Shown here one piece after another: positions 9,282 through 16,415 of a stretch of DNA of 46,874 bases. Below the pieces are notes generated by a model, which was given only the letters and a program-made list of their open reading frames with translations, did not search any database and was not told the DNA's origin. The position numbers and the translations under genes were made by a program. Within the stretch, counting starts at the first letter, position 1, and every line of letters begins with the position of its first letter. The DNA is from Candidatus Firestoneibacteriota bacterium (GTDB lineage Bacteria > Oederibacteriota > D2-FULL-39-29 > CAIOVX01): contig CAIOVX010000073.1 of the NCBI GenBank assembly GCA_903861835.1, positions 1 through 46,874 of the forward strand, written 5' to 3'.

Positions 9282-9308
9282 CCACACCCTCACGGGTGTG
9301 GGTTTTTT
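9282..9308 (+). terminator. Rho-independent terminator of the lipoprotein gene
   Basis: A perfect 8-bp stem CCACACCC / GGGTGTGG with a TCAC loop is followed by GTTTTTT. It lies 160 bp after the lipoprotein stop codon. Confidence 0.85.
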
Positions 9309-9335
9309 AGGGTTAGGATAAACTTTTCTTTATGT

Positions 9336-10493
9336 TTACTTTATTACTACGCTTAGTTCTTTAGTATTACTCTTCTCCGTCACCTTCCCGAATATATTCT
9401 CCCTAAGAACGACCCCGTCAAAGCGGCTGTCAATGCTGATGTCGCGGTTATCACCGAGCAGGAAATATGAACCGGCAGGAATTTCAGCAGGTCCAAAATT
9501 ATCTCTGTCCCCGAAAACGCTCTTCTTGCCGTTTTGCGCCGGAAGAACCCGGGTCTCCCGAAATAGCACATAGGGCTCGTCAAGCTTGACTCCGTTGAGA
9601 AAGATCTTCTTGTCTTTTATAGAGACCCTATCCCCCGGGAGTCCGATTACCCTGAGTATCACAGGACCTGATTTCTCTCCGGCCATCTTAGCGACGACCA
9701 CATCGCCTCTCGCCACTTCCCTTCCTTTCTTTATTTCAAGGCCTAACTCAGGAATACTTATACCGTAATAAGCCCTGTCAACCGAGACAAAATCATTAGG
9801 GACAATTGCGGGAGCCATGTACTCTCCGGTCTCCATACCGCTTGTGAAAATATACTTCTCAAATACATTCTGATAGGGCAAAACGTGAATGAAGAACAGA
9901 CCAACAAGGATGAGCCCGAGGAACCAACCGCTGAAACTCGGATATTTTATCTTCTCCCCGTTCTTCTTCAGGGAATCCTCGTAAGCGTGGACCGCCGACA
10001 GCAACTTAATAAGAGGCGGAATGAACGGGCCAAGCAGGAAGGTGTCCGAAAAATATGAGGCCGCTGACGAAGCTATTATAAAAAGCAAAGCCGTGAGGAT
10101 AGAGCCGTTGTAGGCCTGCCCCACGCCCGGAAGCAGAAAAGAAACGAAAGCCGAAAGATTGGGATTTCTTCTGCCGGCGAAAGCATTTGCTTTGTTCGGG
10201 TCAAGCGCCTTTCTCGCCAAGAAAAACGCGTCAAGTATGGAATAGAACCAGAAGCCGAAGACAACGAAGATGGCGGAATAGAATGTTACAAAGTTTATAC
10301 CTTCCCTAGAGAACTTCATCGCGAGCAGAACTACGACGAAGGTGTTCGCCGCCAGCAATATCAGCCCTTTTCGTATTTTACCGGAATAGATCTGCCCCAG
10401 ACCTGTCAGAATAAAGGAAAGAAAAGCCGCCCGCCAGGGGTCAAGCTCGTTCTCTATAGGACGAACTACTTTCTCAGTCTGCAAATTCTGCAT
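9336..10493 (-). CDS. Signal peptidase I homologue lacking the catalytic Ser and Lys, with N-terminal membrane domains
   Basis: The start is ATG 10493, which has GGAGG six bases upstream; an earlier in-frame ATG at 10508 has no such site. The protein is 385 residues. Residues 20-170 contain two similar membrane modules, each opening with a GxGQxY motif (TGLGQIYSG and PGVGQAYNG), like TM2/DUF5683-type hairpins. A further membrane span at 188-205 precedes the S26 peptidase domain. Box E, GDNRDISIDSR (347-357), and box D, RVIGLPGD, are clear. However, box B reads EYMAPAI with Tyr225 where the nucleophilic Ser belongs, and Leu280 stands where the general-base Lys precedes RVIGLPGD. It is therefore probably not a working signal peptidase of the classical type. 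It overlaps the upstream deacetylase gene by 20 bp. Confidence 0.85.
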   Translation of the reverse strand: MQNLQTEKVVRPIENELDPWRAAFLSFILTGLGQIYSGKIRKGLILLAANTFVVVLLAMKFSREGINFVTFYSAIFVVFGFWFYSILDAFFLARKALDPNKANAFAGRRNPNLSAFVSFLLPGVGQAYNGSILTALLFIIASSAASYFSDTFLLGPFIPPLIKLLSAVHAYEDSLKKNGEKIKYPSFSGWFLGLILVGLFFIHVLPYQNVFEKYIFTSGMETGEYMAPAIVPNDFVSVDRAYYGISIPELGLEIKKGREVARGDVVVAKMAGEKSGPVILRVIGLPGDRVSIKDKKIFLNGVKLDEPYVLFRETRVLPAQNGKKSVFGDRDNFGPAEIPAGSYFLLGDNRDISIDSRFDGVVLRENIFGKVTEKSNTKELSVVIK

Positions 10494-11304
10494 GTGAATC
10501 CTCCGCATCCCATCTGAATATCTTGACGAAGTCCGGAAGTCTCATAAAATTTGTTACCGGCCTTCTTCTAAGTTTAAACTTGTCCGTATCCGGGAAATTC
10601 TTATCCCAGAGAACTGTTGCAGCGTTCCGATAACCTGCCTTTTTCAGGAGACGGATGACCTCATCATTGAAACTGCCGTAAGGGTAGGCAAAAAACTCAA
10701 CCTTCTTGCCGATATGCGACTCTATCTCTCCTTTCGAGCTTTCCAGCTCGCGCGAGACCCTCTTTTCATAATCCTCCGCTCCCTCGTTCTTTTGCTTTTT
10801 GGAAAGGTGCGGGTGGTTTATGGTATGAGAGCCGATGGTAATTCCCGAATCGGACATCTCTTTTATTTGGTCCCAGGTCAGAGCGCCCTTTGCCTTGAGG
10901 TTGCCGGTCTGAATATAGATGACCGCCGGAATGGAATACTTCCTGAGAATCGGGAAAGCGTACTTATAGATGCAGTCTGCCCAGCCGTCTAAGGAGACGA
11001 TCACACCGTTCTCTTTGAAAGGTTCATTCTTTTCCATCTTTCCGGCAAGCTCGTTCATGCTTGGCGTAGCGTAACTTTCCTTAAGAAACATCATTTGCTC
11101 GTCAAACTTGTCAGGCGTAACGGCGAGATAGATCGCGCGGGTGGATTTTTTCTTGTCGTCTAAACTCAAATATTCTCTGTTTTTTATCTCGGATTCCGGC
11201 GCCACTTCGTGATAATTCAGGATCTTTATCCAGTTGCGCTGAGGCGTTGCAGCGGCCTGGGTCACAAGCGGCAGAAGCAGAAGCAGGGCAAGTAAAGGTT
11301 TCAT
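10474..11304 (-). CDS. Secreted polysaccharide deacetylase-family protein with altered metal site
   Basis: This 276-residue protein has a signal peptide (residues 1 to about 19) and a NodB homology domain. The two histidines of the zinc site (SHTINH, His160 and His164) and the FAYPYG motif are present. Motif 1, normally TFDDG, reads SLDGWAD: the first Asp (residue 106, the catalytic base in this family) is kept, but the metal-binding second Asp is Gly107. Activity on peptidoglycan or another N-acetylated polysaccharide is therefore doubtful. A second, intact paralogue sits after ftsZ. The gene overlaps the signal peptidase homologue, and the nitroreductase ends 12 bp before it in the same direction. 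Confidence 0.85.
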   Translation of the reverse strand: MKPLLALLLLLPLVTQAAATPQRNWIKILNYHEVAPESEIKNREYLSLDDKKKSTRAIYLAVTPDKFDEQMMFLKESYATPSMNELAGKMEKNEPFKENGVIVSLDGWADCIYKYAFPILRKYSIPAVIYIQTGNLKAKGALTWDQIKEMSDSGITIGSHTINHPHLSKKQKNEGAEDYEKRVSRELESSKGEIESHIGKKVEFFAYPYGSFNDEVIRLLKKAGYRNAATVLWDKNFPDTDKFKLRRRPVTNFMRLPDFVKIFRWDAEDSHAEFAD

Positions 11305-11316
11305 TTTCTTTTCCTT

Positions 11317-11829
11317 TTAAAACTTATCTATATGAACTATTTCTTCCAGTTTTTTCCTGTTTTTTGCCGATGCTTTATCAGCCGGGTAGCCGAGCGGAGT
11401 CATAAGGACCGGTTTGATATATTCCGGCAGTTTAAATATTTCTTTCACCTTTAACACGTCAAAAGCTCCTACCCAGCAGGTCCCGAGCCCCTCGACTGTG
11501 GCCGCGAGTATAAGATGATCCATCGCGATAGTGAGGTCAATATCGGCAAAATCAGCGCCGTCCTTCCTCTTCCAGGAGGTCTTCGTATCAACACAACCGA
11601 CAACTATTATCGGAGCGGTCCAAAACCAATCCCGCGGGTAGGCATCCTTTATCTTTTCTTTAACAGCAGGATCTTTTACGACTATAAAATGCCAGGGCTG
11701 AAAGTTGACAGCTGAGGGGGCCAAGCGTGCAGCGTCCAAGACCCGGTTCAAGACCTCTTCAGGGATTGTTTTATTGAGGTCGTATTTTCTGACGCTTCTG
11801 CGTTCGGAGATTATTCTGTAGAGATCCAT
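11317..11829 (-). CDS. Nitroreductase-family FMN oxidoreductase
   Basis: The product is 170 residues from ATG 11829, chosen because GGAGG lies five bases upstream; an ORF extension to 11889 has no such signal. The N-terminal RRSVRKY is the FMN-binding motif of the nitroreductase family, followed by LAPSAVNFQPWHFIVV and, near the C-terminus, MTPLGYPADKA with GLGTCWVGAF in between. Proteins of this type reduce nitro compounds, quinones or flavins using NAD(P)H; the physiological substrate is not predictable. It precedes the deacetylase by 12 bp and probably shares a transcript with it. Confidence 0.9.
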   Translation of the reverse strand: MDLYRIISERRSVRKYDLNKTIPEEVLNRVLDAARLAPSAVNFQPWHFIVVKDPAVKEKIKDAYPRDWFWTAPIIVVGCVDTKTSWKRKDGADFADIDLTIAMDHLILAATVEGLGTCWVGAFDVLKVKEIFKLPEYIKPVLMTPLGYPADKASAKNRKKLEEIVHIDKF

Positions 11830-11904
11830 AAATCCTCCGCTGATAACCGGATTTTGATACAGCGCCATTATACTATATAGTGAAGGCAAATTCTATGGAC
11901 AGGA

Positions 11905-12010
11905 TGTTGGAGGGTCGGAGGCTCAGAGGCTCAGAGTCGCAAGGGCCAGCAATGGTGGAGGACGGAGGACTGTGGACTGTGGACGGAAGACAGAAGGCAG
12001 AAGGTTAGAT
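11905..12010. repeat. Purine-rich low-complexity minisatellite
   Basis: Degenerate short units of GGAGGACGGAGG and GGACTGTGGAC types run through this stretch. It is the complement of the pyrimidine-rich repeats at 33.3-33.7 kb, so it is a second copy of the same repeat class in the opposite orientation. No coding signal is seen in 11890-12326, where the remaining sequence is repeats listed separately. Confidence 0.7.
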
Positions 12011-12077
12011 GCTCGGATGGTCGGCAAAACAGGAGAGTTGTTAAAAGATTTTGTTTAGCATTTACTTTACAAACCTT

Positions 12078-12157
12078 ATTCTGCTATGCCGGACGGAGTC
12101 CGGCATGACAAATATCTTACCCTACAGAACAAGACGCACGAAGTGCGGCTTATAAAC
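12078..12157 (-). repeat. 80-bp two-hairpin element, copy 3
   Basis: This full-length copy has a perfect stem ATGCCGGAC/GTCCGGCAT with a GGA loop and the second hairpin GCAC/GTGC with a GAA loop. It has the same orientation as the other copies. It is the distal member of a tandem pair downstream of pgeF. Confidence 0.9.
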
Positions 12158-12160
12158 CTT

Positions 12161-12254
12161 ACAAACTTTTTCTTTACGTTATAAACGTTAAGAACGTTAC
12201 GAACGTTACAAACTTTTTCTTTACGTTATAAACGTTAAGAACGTTACGAACGTT
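12161..12254. repeat. Perfect 47-bp tandem duplication containing AACGTT array
   Basis: Units 12161-12207 and 12208-12254 are identical. Each starts with ACAAACTTTTTCTTTACG and continues with four AACGTT-type units at 9-bp spacing. The block lies between two 80-bp elements, so element and array form an alternating composite. Confidence 0.92.
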
Positions 12255-12334
12255 ATTCTGCTATGCCGGACGGAGTACGGCATGATAAATATCTTACCCT
12301 ACAGAACAAGCCGCACGAAGTGCGGCTTACAAAC
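12255..12334 (-). repeat. 80-bp two-hairpin element, copy 4
   Basis: In this full-length copy the first stem has one mismatch (GGAGTACGG), and the second stem is extended to CCGCAC/GTGCGG by a base change. The element overlaps the end of pgeF: its terminal TTTGTAAGCC (minus strand) supplies the last Leu codon and the TAA stop. Confidence 0.9.
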
Positions 12335-13046
12335 TTTTTTTAAGCATTATTGATGTAACCATCCTCCCCGTTCCCTTTCCGTCCCGGCGGTAGGAGTAGA
12401 AGAGATCTTTCCGGCACATTGTGCAGTGAGGATTTCTGATAATGTTTTTTTTTGGTATACCGCTCTTAACCAGCAAGGTTTCGTTCGCTCTCTCAAGGTC
12501 AAGGTAGGATTTCCCTTTCTTTACCGATACACAGGAGCTGCCGAAACGTTTAGCGAATTTCTCGGCAAGATCAGAACTTACTTCGTAGCAGCACTTTTGA
12601 ATCGAAGGTCCAAAACGGACCTGAGTATCCCCGGGGTTGGTACCATAGAGCCGCTTCATTCTGAGAACCGCGTTCTTTGCAATGCCTTTATAGGTGCTTT
12701 TCCAACCGCAGTGAACCGCGCCGATGCATTCCTTCTTTTTGTCGAAGAAAATAACAGGCAGGCAGTCAGCCGTAAATATCGAAAGAAGAAAGCCCGGCTT
12801 ATTGGTGACAAAACCGTCGGCTTCCCGAAGATTTCTGAAAGCAGGCGACTTAGCCGCGAGTATTTTAGCGCCGTGCACCTGCCTGGCATAGACAAGTTTA
12901 TCCGCGGATAGACCGATTTCTTTAAGCAGCCCGGCAATTCCTTTCTCAAACCTTTCAATACTCATATCGTAGGGTTTGAGAGTTGTGAAAGCCGAAAACT
13001 TACTTGGACTGCGCAGACACTGTATTTTTTGGGGTTTCGCCTTCAT
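12327..13046 (-). CDS. pgeF: Peptidoglycan editing factor / YfiH-family purine nucleoside phosphorylase-like protein
   Basis: The start chosen is ATG 13046 (239 residues); an in-frame ATG at 13082 would overlap the amidase gene even further, and neither has a clear ribosome site. The family signature is present: RQVHGAKI, ADGFVT, TADCLPV, HCGWKSTYKGI and FGPSIQKCCYEV, giving the His/Cys/His metal site. Members have been called laccase-like, purine nucleoside phosphorylases, or (PgeF) enzymes that prevent misincorporation of other amino acids in place of L-Ala in peptidoglycan. The last role suits the position at the end of a cell-wall operon, overlapping the amidase gene by 47 bp. The final codons and stop are contributed by an 80-bp repeat element. 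Confidence 0.85.
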   Translation of the reverse strand: MKAKPQKIQCLRSPSKFSAFTTLKPYDMSIERFEKGIAGLLKEIGLSADKLVYARQVHGAKILAAKSPAFRNLREADGFVTNKPGFLLSIFTADCLPVIFFDKKKECIGAVHCGWKSTYKGIAKNAVLRMKRLYGTNPGDTQVRFGPSIQKCCYEVSSDLAEKFAKRFGSSCVSVKKGKSYLDLERANETLLVKSGIPKKNIIRNPHCTMCRKDLFYSYRRDGKGTGRMVTSIMLKKSL

Positions 13047-14256
13047 TGTTGTCCAGGGCTTCGCTGAATTTCTGCAGACCATTGCAGATGCCTTCCGCTA
13101 CCTTCTGCCGGAACTCGGGGTCCTTCAATTTCTGTTCTTCGTTCTCATTTGTTATGAATGCGGATTCAACGAGCACCGAGGGCATAGTTGTGTTGGCAAG
13201 CACATAGAAGGGAGCTCGCATTATCTTCTTGTTCTCCCTGCCTTCCGTGCCGATGTTCTTAATGACTTCATCTTCCACAAATCCCGCCAAAAGGATGCTC
13301 GCATTCTCGTTTGATTTCTTCCCTATGTCCCCGAGTATCAGGTTTATGGCCTTGTCATACAGTCCCGGGGTGTCAAGATTCTCTCTGATGGCCTGGCGGC
13401 GCGCAGACTCATCCGAAGCTTGCGTGCCATAGATGTAGATCTCCGTGCCGGAAACGCGTTTTAAAACCGACGCGTTCATATGGATACTTACAAAGATGTC
13501 TGCCCCGGCAGTGTTCGCAATATAGCACCTCTCGGGCAGGCTGATGTATTTATCTGAGGGCCGGGTATAGACCACTTCCTTCTCCATCCTGTCCAAAACC
13601 AGCTCGCCGAGACGTTTTGCGATGTCCAGAGTGACATCCTTTTCCTCGAGTCTTCCCGGTCCAACCGCGCCTGAATCTCTGCCGCCGTGACCCGCGTCTA
13701 TAACAATTTTTCTTAAAGCGAATTTCTCTCCCCTTATTTCTTTTACGACTTTTGTTCGCGAGTCAGAGAGCGGCGGCGAGGGAGGTTCCGGCCTGCGCTT
13801 TGCCTCGGGCGAGAAGATACTGCCCTTCACAATGAATTCCTTCTTCGGAGTAACATATGCCACTTCGGCGTTCAGCAGTTTATGAAGGATTACACCTATG
13901 CCGTTCCGGGAAACATAGAGCTTGCTCTCTCTCATCGCCGGATTCTCGGGAAGGAGCTTGTTGGAATTATTGAGAAAGACCGTGCAGGACCTTTTGCCGG
14001 CTGAAAGTATAACCTTTTTATTCTTGGAGCTGTAATTATAGTCAAACTTGAGCGCTTTGCAAAGAGCCTTCAGGTGATAATAATCGTCAAACCCTCTGGT
14101 AAAACCGGAGAGCCTTATGCCTGTGCTCCCGTTATTATCCGTAACTTTTATGTCAAAGGAGGAGGTCGCAGTCCCGCCGCCTGCGGCAAGAGGCCTCACG
14201 AGGAAGAGGCAAAACGCCATAAGCGCTATGGTCCTAAAAATCCTTATCGCCGTCAT
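13000..14256 (-). CDS. N-acetylmuramoyl-L-alanine amidase (Amidase_3) with N-terminal stress/binding domain
   Basis: The 418-residue secreted zinc amidase has a signal peptide at residues 1 to about 25. Residues about 35-150 resemble a copper amine oxidase N-terminal-like domain (paired short repeats ending in VAYVTPKKEFIVKG). A Pro-rich linker follows, then the Amidase_3 domain from about residue 185. Zinc ligands are His in DAGHGGRDSG, Glu in RLEEKDV, His in SIHMNAS, and the catalytic Glu in VLVESAFI. The enzyme cuts the bond between MurNAc and L-Ala and is used in daughter-cell separation or recycling. It overlaps the upstream deacetylase by 23 bp and pgeF downstream, so the three are one unit. 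Confidence 0.93.
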   Translation of the reverse strand: MTAIRIFRTIALMAFCLFLVRPLAAGGGTATSSFDIKVTDNNGSTGIRLSGFTRGFDDYYHLKALCKALKFDYNYSSKNKKVILSAGKRSCTVFLNNSNKLLPENPAMRESKLYVSRNGIGVILHKLLNAEVAYVTPKKEFIVKGSIFSPEAKRRPEPPSPPLSDSRTKVVKEIRGEKFALRKIVIDAGHGGRDSGAVGPGRLEEKDVTLDIAKRLGELVLDRMEKEVVYTRPSDKYISLPERCYIANTAGADIFVSIHMNASVLKRVSGTEIYIYGTQASDESARRQAIRENLDTPGLYDKAINLILGDIGKKSNENASILLAGFVEDEVIKNIGTEGRENKKIMRAPFYVLANTTMPSVLVESAFITNENEEQKLKDPEFRQKVAEGICNGLQKFSEALDNNEGETPKNTVSAQSK

Positions 14257-15007
14257 TTAGTGATTTCCTCTGCTGCACAGTAAAGGTCTTAATGAAACTT
14301 TCCGGCGTGGTGCTTCTCTGGACAACCCTCCGGTTTAACCTCATCGGGTCATCCCCGGGGAAATTCTCGTAACCTCTTACCGTAAGAATAGCTTCATAGC
14401 CGGCTTTGTTTGCCTCTTCCTTGACGGTCTCGTTGTATCTGCCGTAGGGATAGGCAAAATAGCGAACCGGAAGACCGAATTCGGCTTCAAGCAGATTTTT
14501 GGAATCGACCAGCTCGTGGCGCAAACGCGCGAGATATTGTTCCTCGCTCTCCTCTTTCAACCGCTTATGCAGATAGCCGTGCGAAACCGAATGAGATCCG
14601 ATTTCCGCCCCGTAAGCAAGCATCTGCTTCATATGGTTCCACTTCATGGCGTGCGGTCCTTCTTTGACTATATTGGTATATATGAAGACGGAAAAGGGAA
14701 ACCGGTACTTCTTCAGTATGGGAAAGGCGTTATTGTAGATGCTTACATCCCCGTCGTCAAAGGTTATGACGACTGAGTTGTTCTTCAGTTCTTTTGCACG
14801 CGTTATATAATCCAATGCGTCTGAAAGGCTGATTATGTCATAGCTCGCCTTGAGATACTCCATCTGGTTCTCAAAATCCTCGACCGAGACGTCGTAAGCG
14901 GCCTCCGTTTTGACGAGCACGCGGTGATAAAGTATTATATTTATCCACGGGTCGGCGGCGTTCAGAGACAAACCTATGGAAATAACCGCTATGAGTATTT
15001 TCAGCAT
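14234..15007 (-). CDS. Secreted polysaccharide (peptidoglycan) deacetylase
   Basis: The start is ATG 15007, preceded by AAGGA; an in-frame TTG at 15022 is less likely. The protein is 257 residues with a signal peptide (MLKILIAVISIGLSLNA). The NodB domain has the intact motif TFDDG (82-86) and the zinc histidines in SHSVSH (139 and 143), plus FAYPYGRYN. It should remove N-acetyl groups from a polysaccharide; the peptidoglycan setting suggests GlcNAc or MurNAc residues in the wall. It follows ftsZ after a stem-loop and overlaps the amidase. It is a paralogue of the altered deacetylase at 10474-11304. Confidence 0.92.
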   Translation of the reverse strand: MLKILIAVISIGLSLNAADPWINIILYHRVLVKTEAAYDVSVEDFENQMEYLKASYDIISLSDALDYITRAKELKNNSVVITFDDGDVSIYNNAFPILKKYRFPFSVFIYTNIVKEGPHAMKWNHMKQMLAYGAEIGSHSVSHGYLHKRLKEESEEQYLARLRHELVDSKNLLEAEFGLPVRYFAYPYGRYNETVKEEANKAGYEAILTVRGYENFPGDDPMRLNRRVVQRSTTPESFIKTFTVQQRKSLNDGDKDF

Positions 15008-15029
15008 ATTTTTCCTTGTCAAACTTGAA

Positions 15030-15051
15030 GGGGAGGCCTCGCGGCCTCCCC
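15030..15051 (-). other. Strong stem-loop between ftsZ and the deacetylase
   Basis: The stem GGGGAGGCC / GGCCTCCCC is 9 perfect base pairs closed by a GCGA (GNRA) tetraloop on the minus strand. It starts 8 bases after the ftsZ stop and ends about 22 bases before the deacetylase start. The tail lacks a T-run, so partial termination, mRNA end protection or processing is more likely than a full terminator. Confidence 0.6.
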
Positions 15052-15059
15052 CCTTTAGA

Positions 15060-16349
15060 CTATTCTACAATATTTTCAAGGTTTCTGCGAAGAAAAGCCG
15101 GGATATCTATATCCTCTTTTTCCAGGTATTTATTCAGTCTTTCCCCCTCGTTTAATACTTCATCTTTAATGTTCTGAATGGTGATTCCGGTTGAAGGCAG
15201 TGTTGCTGCAGGAGCCTGCGCGGGTTCTGCCTGCACGGCTTCCGTAGCCGGCATCGAGACCGACGACAATACCGCTTCTAGAACCTCGGAAATAGTCTTG
15301 ACCGCGACGACTTCCTCAACCTTGGCCTCTTCCTGTACCGCCGGAATGGCCTCCTGTTTCGGAGCTTCTGCCTCTTTCGACTTGACCGAAGCGCCCGGAG
15401 TAAAACCCGTGGCAATCACCGTGATCCTGATTTCGTTCTTCATATTCTCGTCTATTACCGCGCCGACGATAATGTTCGCGTCCGGGTGGGCCCTTTCCTG
15501 GATCAGGGCTGCCGCTTCGCTGACTTCCACCAGACTCATGTCACTGCCTCCGGTGATGTTGATAAGGATGCCTTTCGCGCCATCCACCGCCACGCTCTCA
15601 AGGAGCGGGCTGGAGATAGCCATCTCGGCCGCCTTCTGAGCCCTGTTCTCGCCGCTGCCGATGCCGGTACCCATCAGGGCGCCGCCCATCTCAGCCATTA
15701 TGGTTCTTACATCCGCGAAGTCAACATTCACAAGGCCGGGGACCGTGATGATGTCAGAGATACCCTGTATGGCCTGCCTGAGCACATCATCAGCGATATT
15801 GAAAGCCTCGGAGATCGGCGTGTTCTTTTCAACGATGGAGAGCAGTTTCTCGTTTGGAACGGTGATGAGCGTGTCAACGCGGGATTTGAGGTCTTCTATG
15901 CCGGCGTCGGAGTTCGCTTTCCTTCTCTTCCCTTCAAAGTTGAAGGGCTTTGTGACCACGCCGACCGTCAGCGCTCCTATCTCCTTCGCTATCTCGGCAA
16001 CTATGGGAGCCGCGCCGGTACCGGTGCCTCCGCCCATTCCCGCCGTAACAAATACCATGTCCGCGCCCGCAAGCAGTTCCTTGAGGTGCTCACGGTCTTC
16101 TTCAGCGGCCCGTTTCCCGATATCAGGACGAGCGCCAGAACCCAAACCCTTAGTAAGTTTGGTGCCGATCTGGAGTTTAGCGCCGGCATTGTTCCGCTTG
16201 AGCTGCTGCATATCTGTGTTGACCGCTATGAATTCAACATTGCTTATCTGGGCCCGGATCATCCGGTTAATTGCGTTATTTCCAGCGCCGCCCACGCCTA
16301 CCACTTTGATATTTGCGGAAAAACTCGGTTCGTTTGAAAATTCTATCAT
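15060..16349 (-). CDS. ftsZ: Cell division GTPase FtsZ
   Basis: This 429-residue tubulin homologue forms the division ring at mid-cell. The GTP-binding signature GGGTGTGAA is at about 106-114, [13 protein letters not shown] at the N-terminus and the T7 loop [11 protein letters not shown] in the middle. After the globular core (to about residue 315) a long Ala/Glu/Val-rich linker leads to the C-terminal peptide DIPAFLRR, which binds FtsA. GGGAGGC lies just before the ATG. It is the last gene of the classical division cluster and follows ftsA by 66 bp. Confidence 0.98.
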   Translation of the reverse strand: MIEFSNEPSFSANIKVVGVGGAGNNAINRMIRAQISNVEFIAVNTDMQQLKRNNAGAKLQIGTKLTKGLGSGARPDIGKRAAEEDREHLKELLAGADMVFVTAGMGGGTGTGAAPIVAEIAKEIGALTVGVVTKPFNFEGKRRKANSDAGIEDLKSRVDTLITVPNEKLLSIVEKNTPISEAFNIADDVLRQAIQGISDIITVPGLVNVDFADVRTIMAEMGGALMGTGIGSGENRAQKAAEMAISSPLLESVAVDGAKGILINITGGSDMSLVEVSEAAALIQERAHPDANIIVGAVIDENMKNEIRITVIATGFTPGASVKSKEAEAPKQEAIPAVQEEAKVEEVVAVKTISEVLEAVLSSVSMPATEAVQAEPAQAPAATLPSTGITIQNIKDEVLNEGERLNKYLEKEDIDIPAFLRRNLENIVE

Positions 16350-16415
16350 AGTTGCCTCCCTGGTTTTTGCGCCTTGCGGGCGCGCTTATTGATAATAGGT
16401 TCCATCGTTGAATTT

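Noticed and set aside
15486-16337. 283-codon plus-strand open frame opposite ftsZ
   Set aside because: It is fully antisense to ftsZ, with no promoter, ribosome site or recognisable motif.
16365-16385. GCGCC/GGCGC hairpin before ftsZ as a terminator
   Set aside because: The stem is only five pairs and the run after it on the transcribed strand is A-rich, not T-rich.
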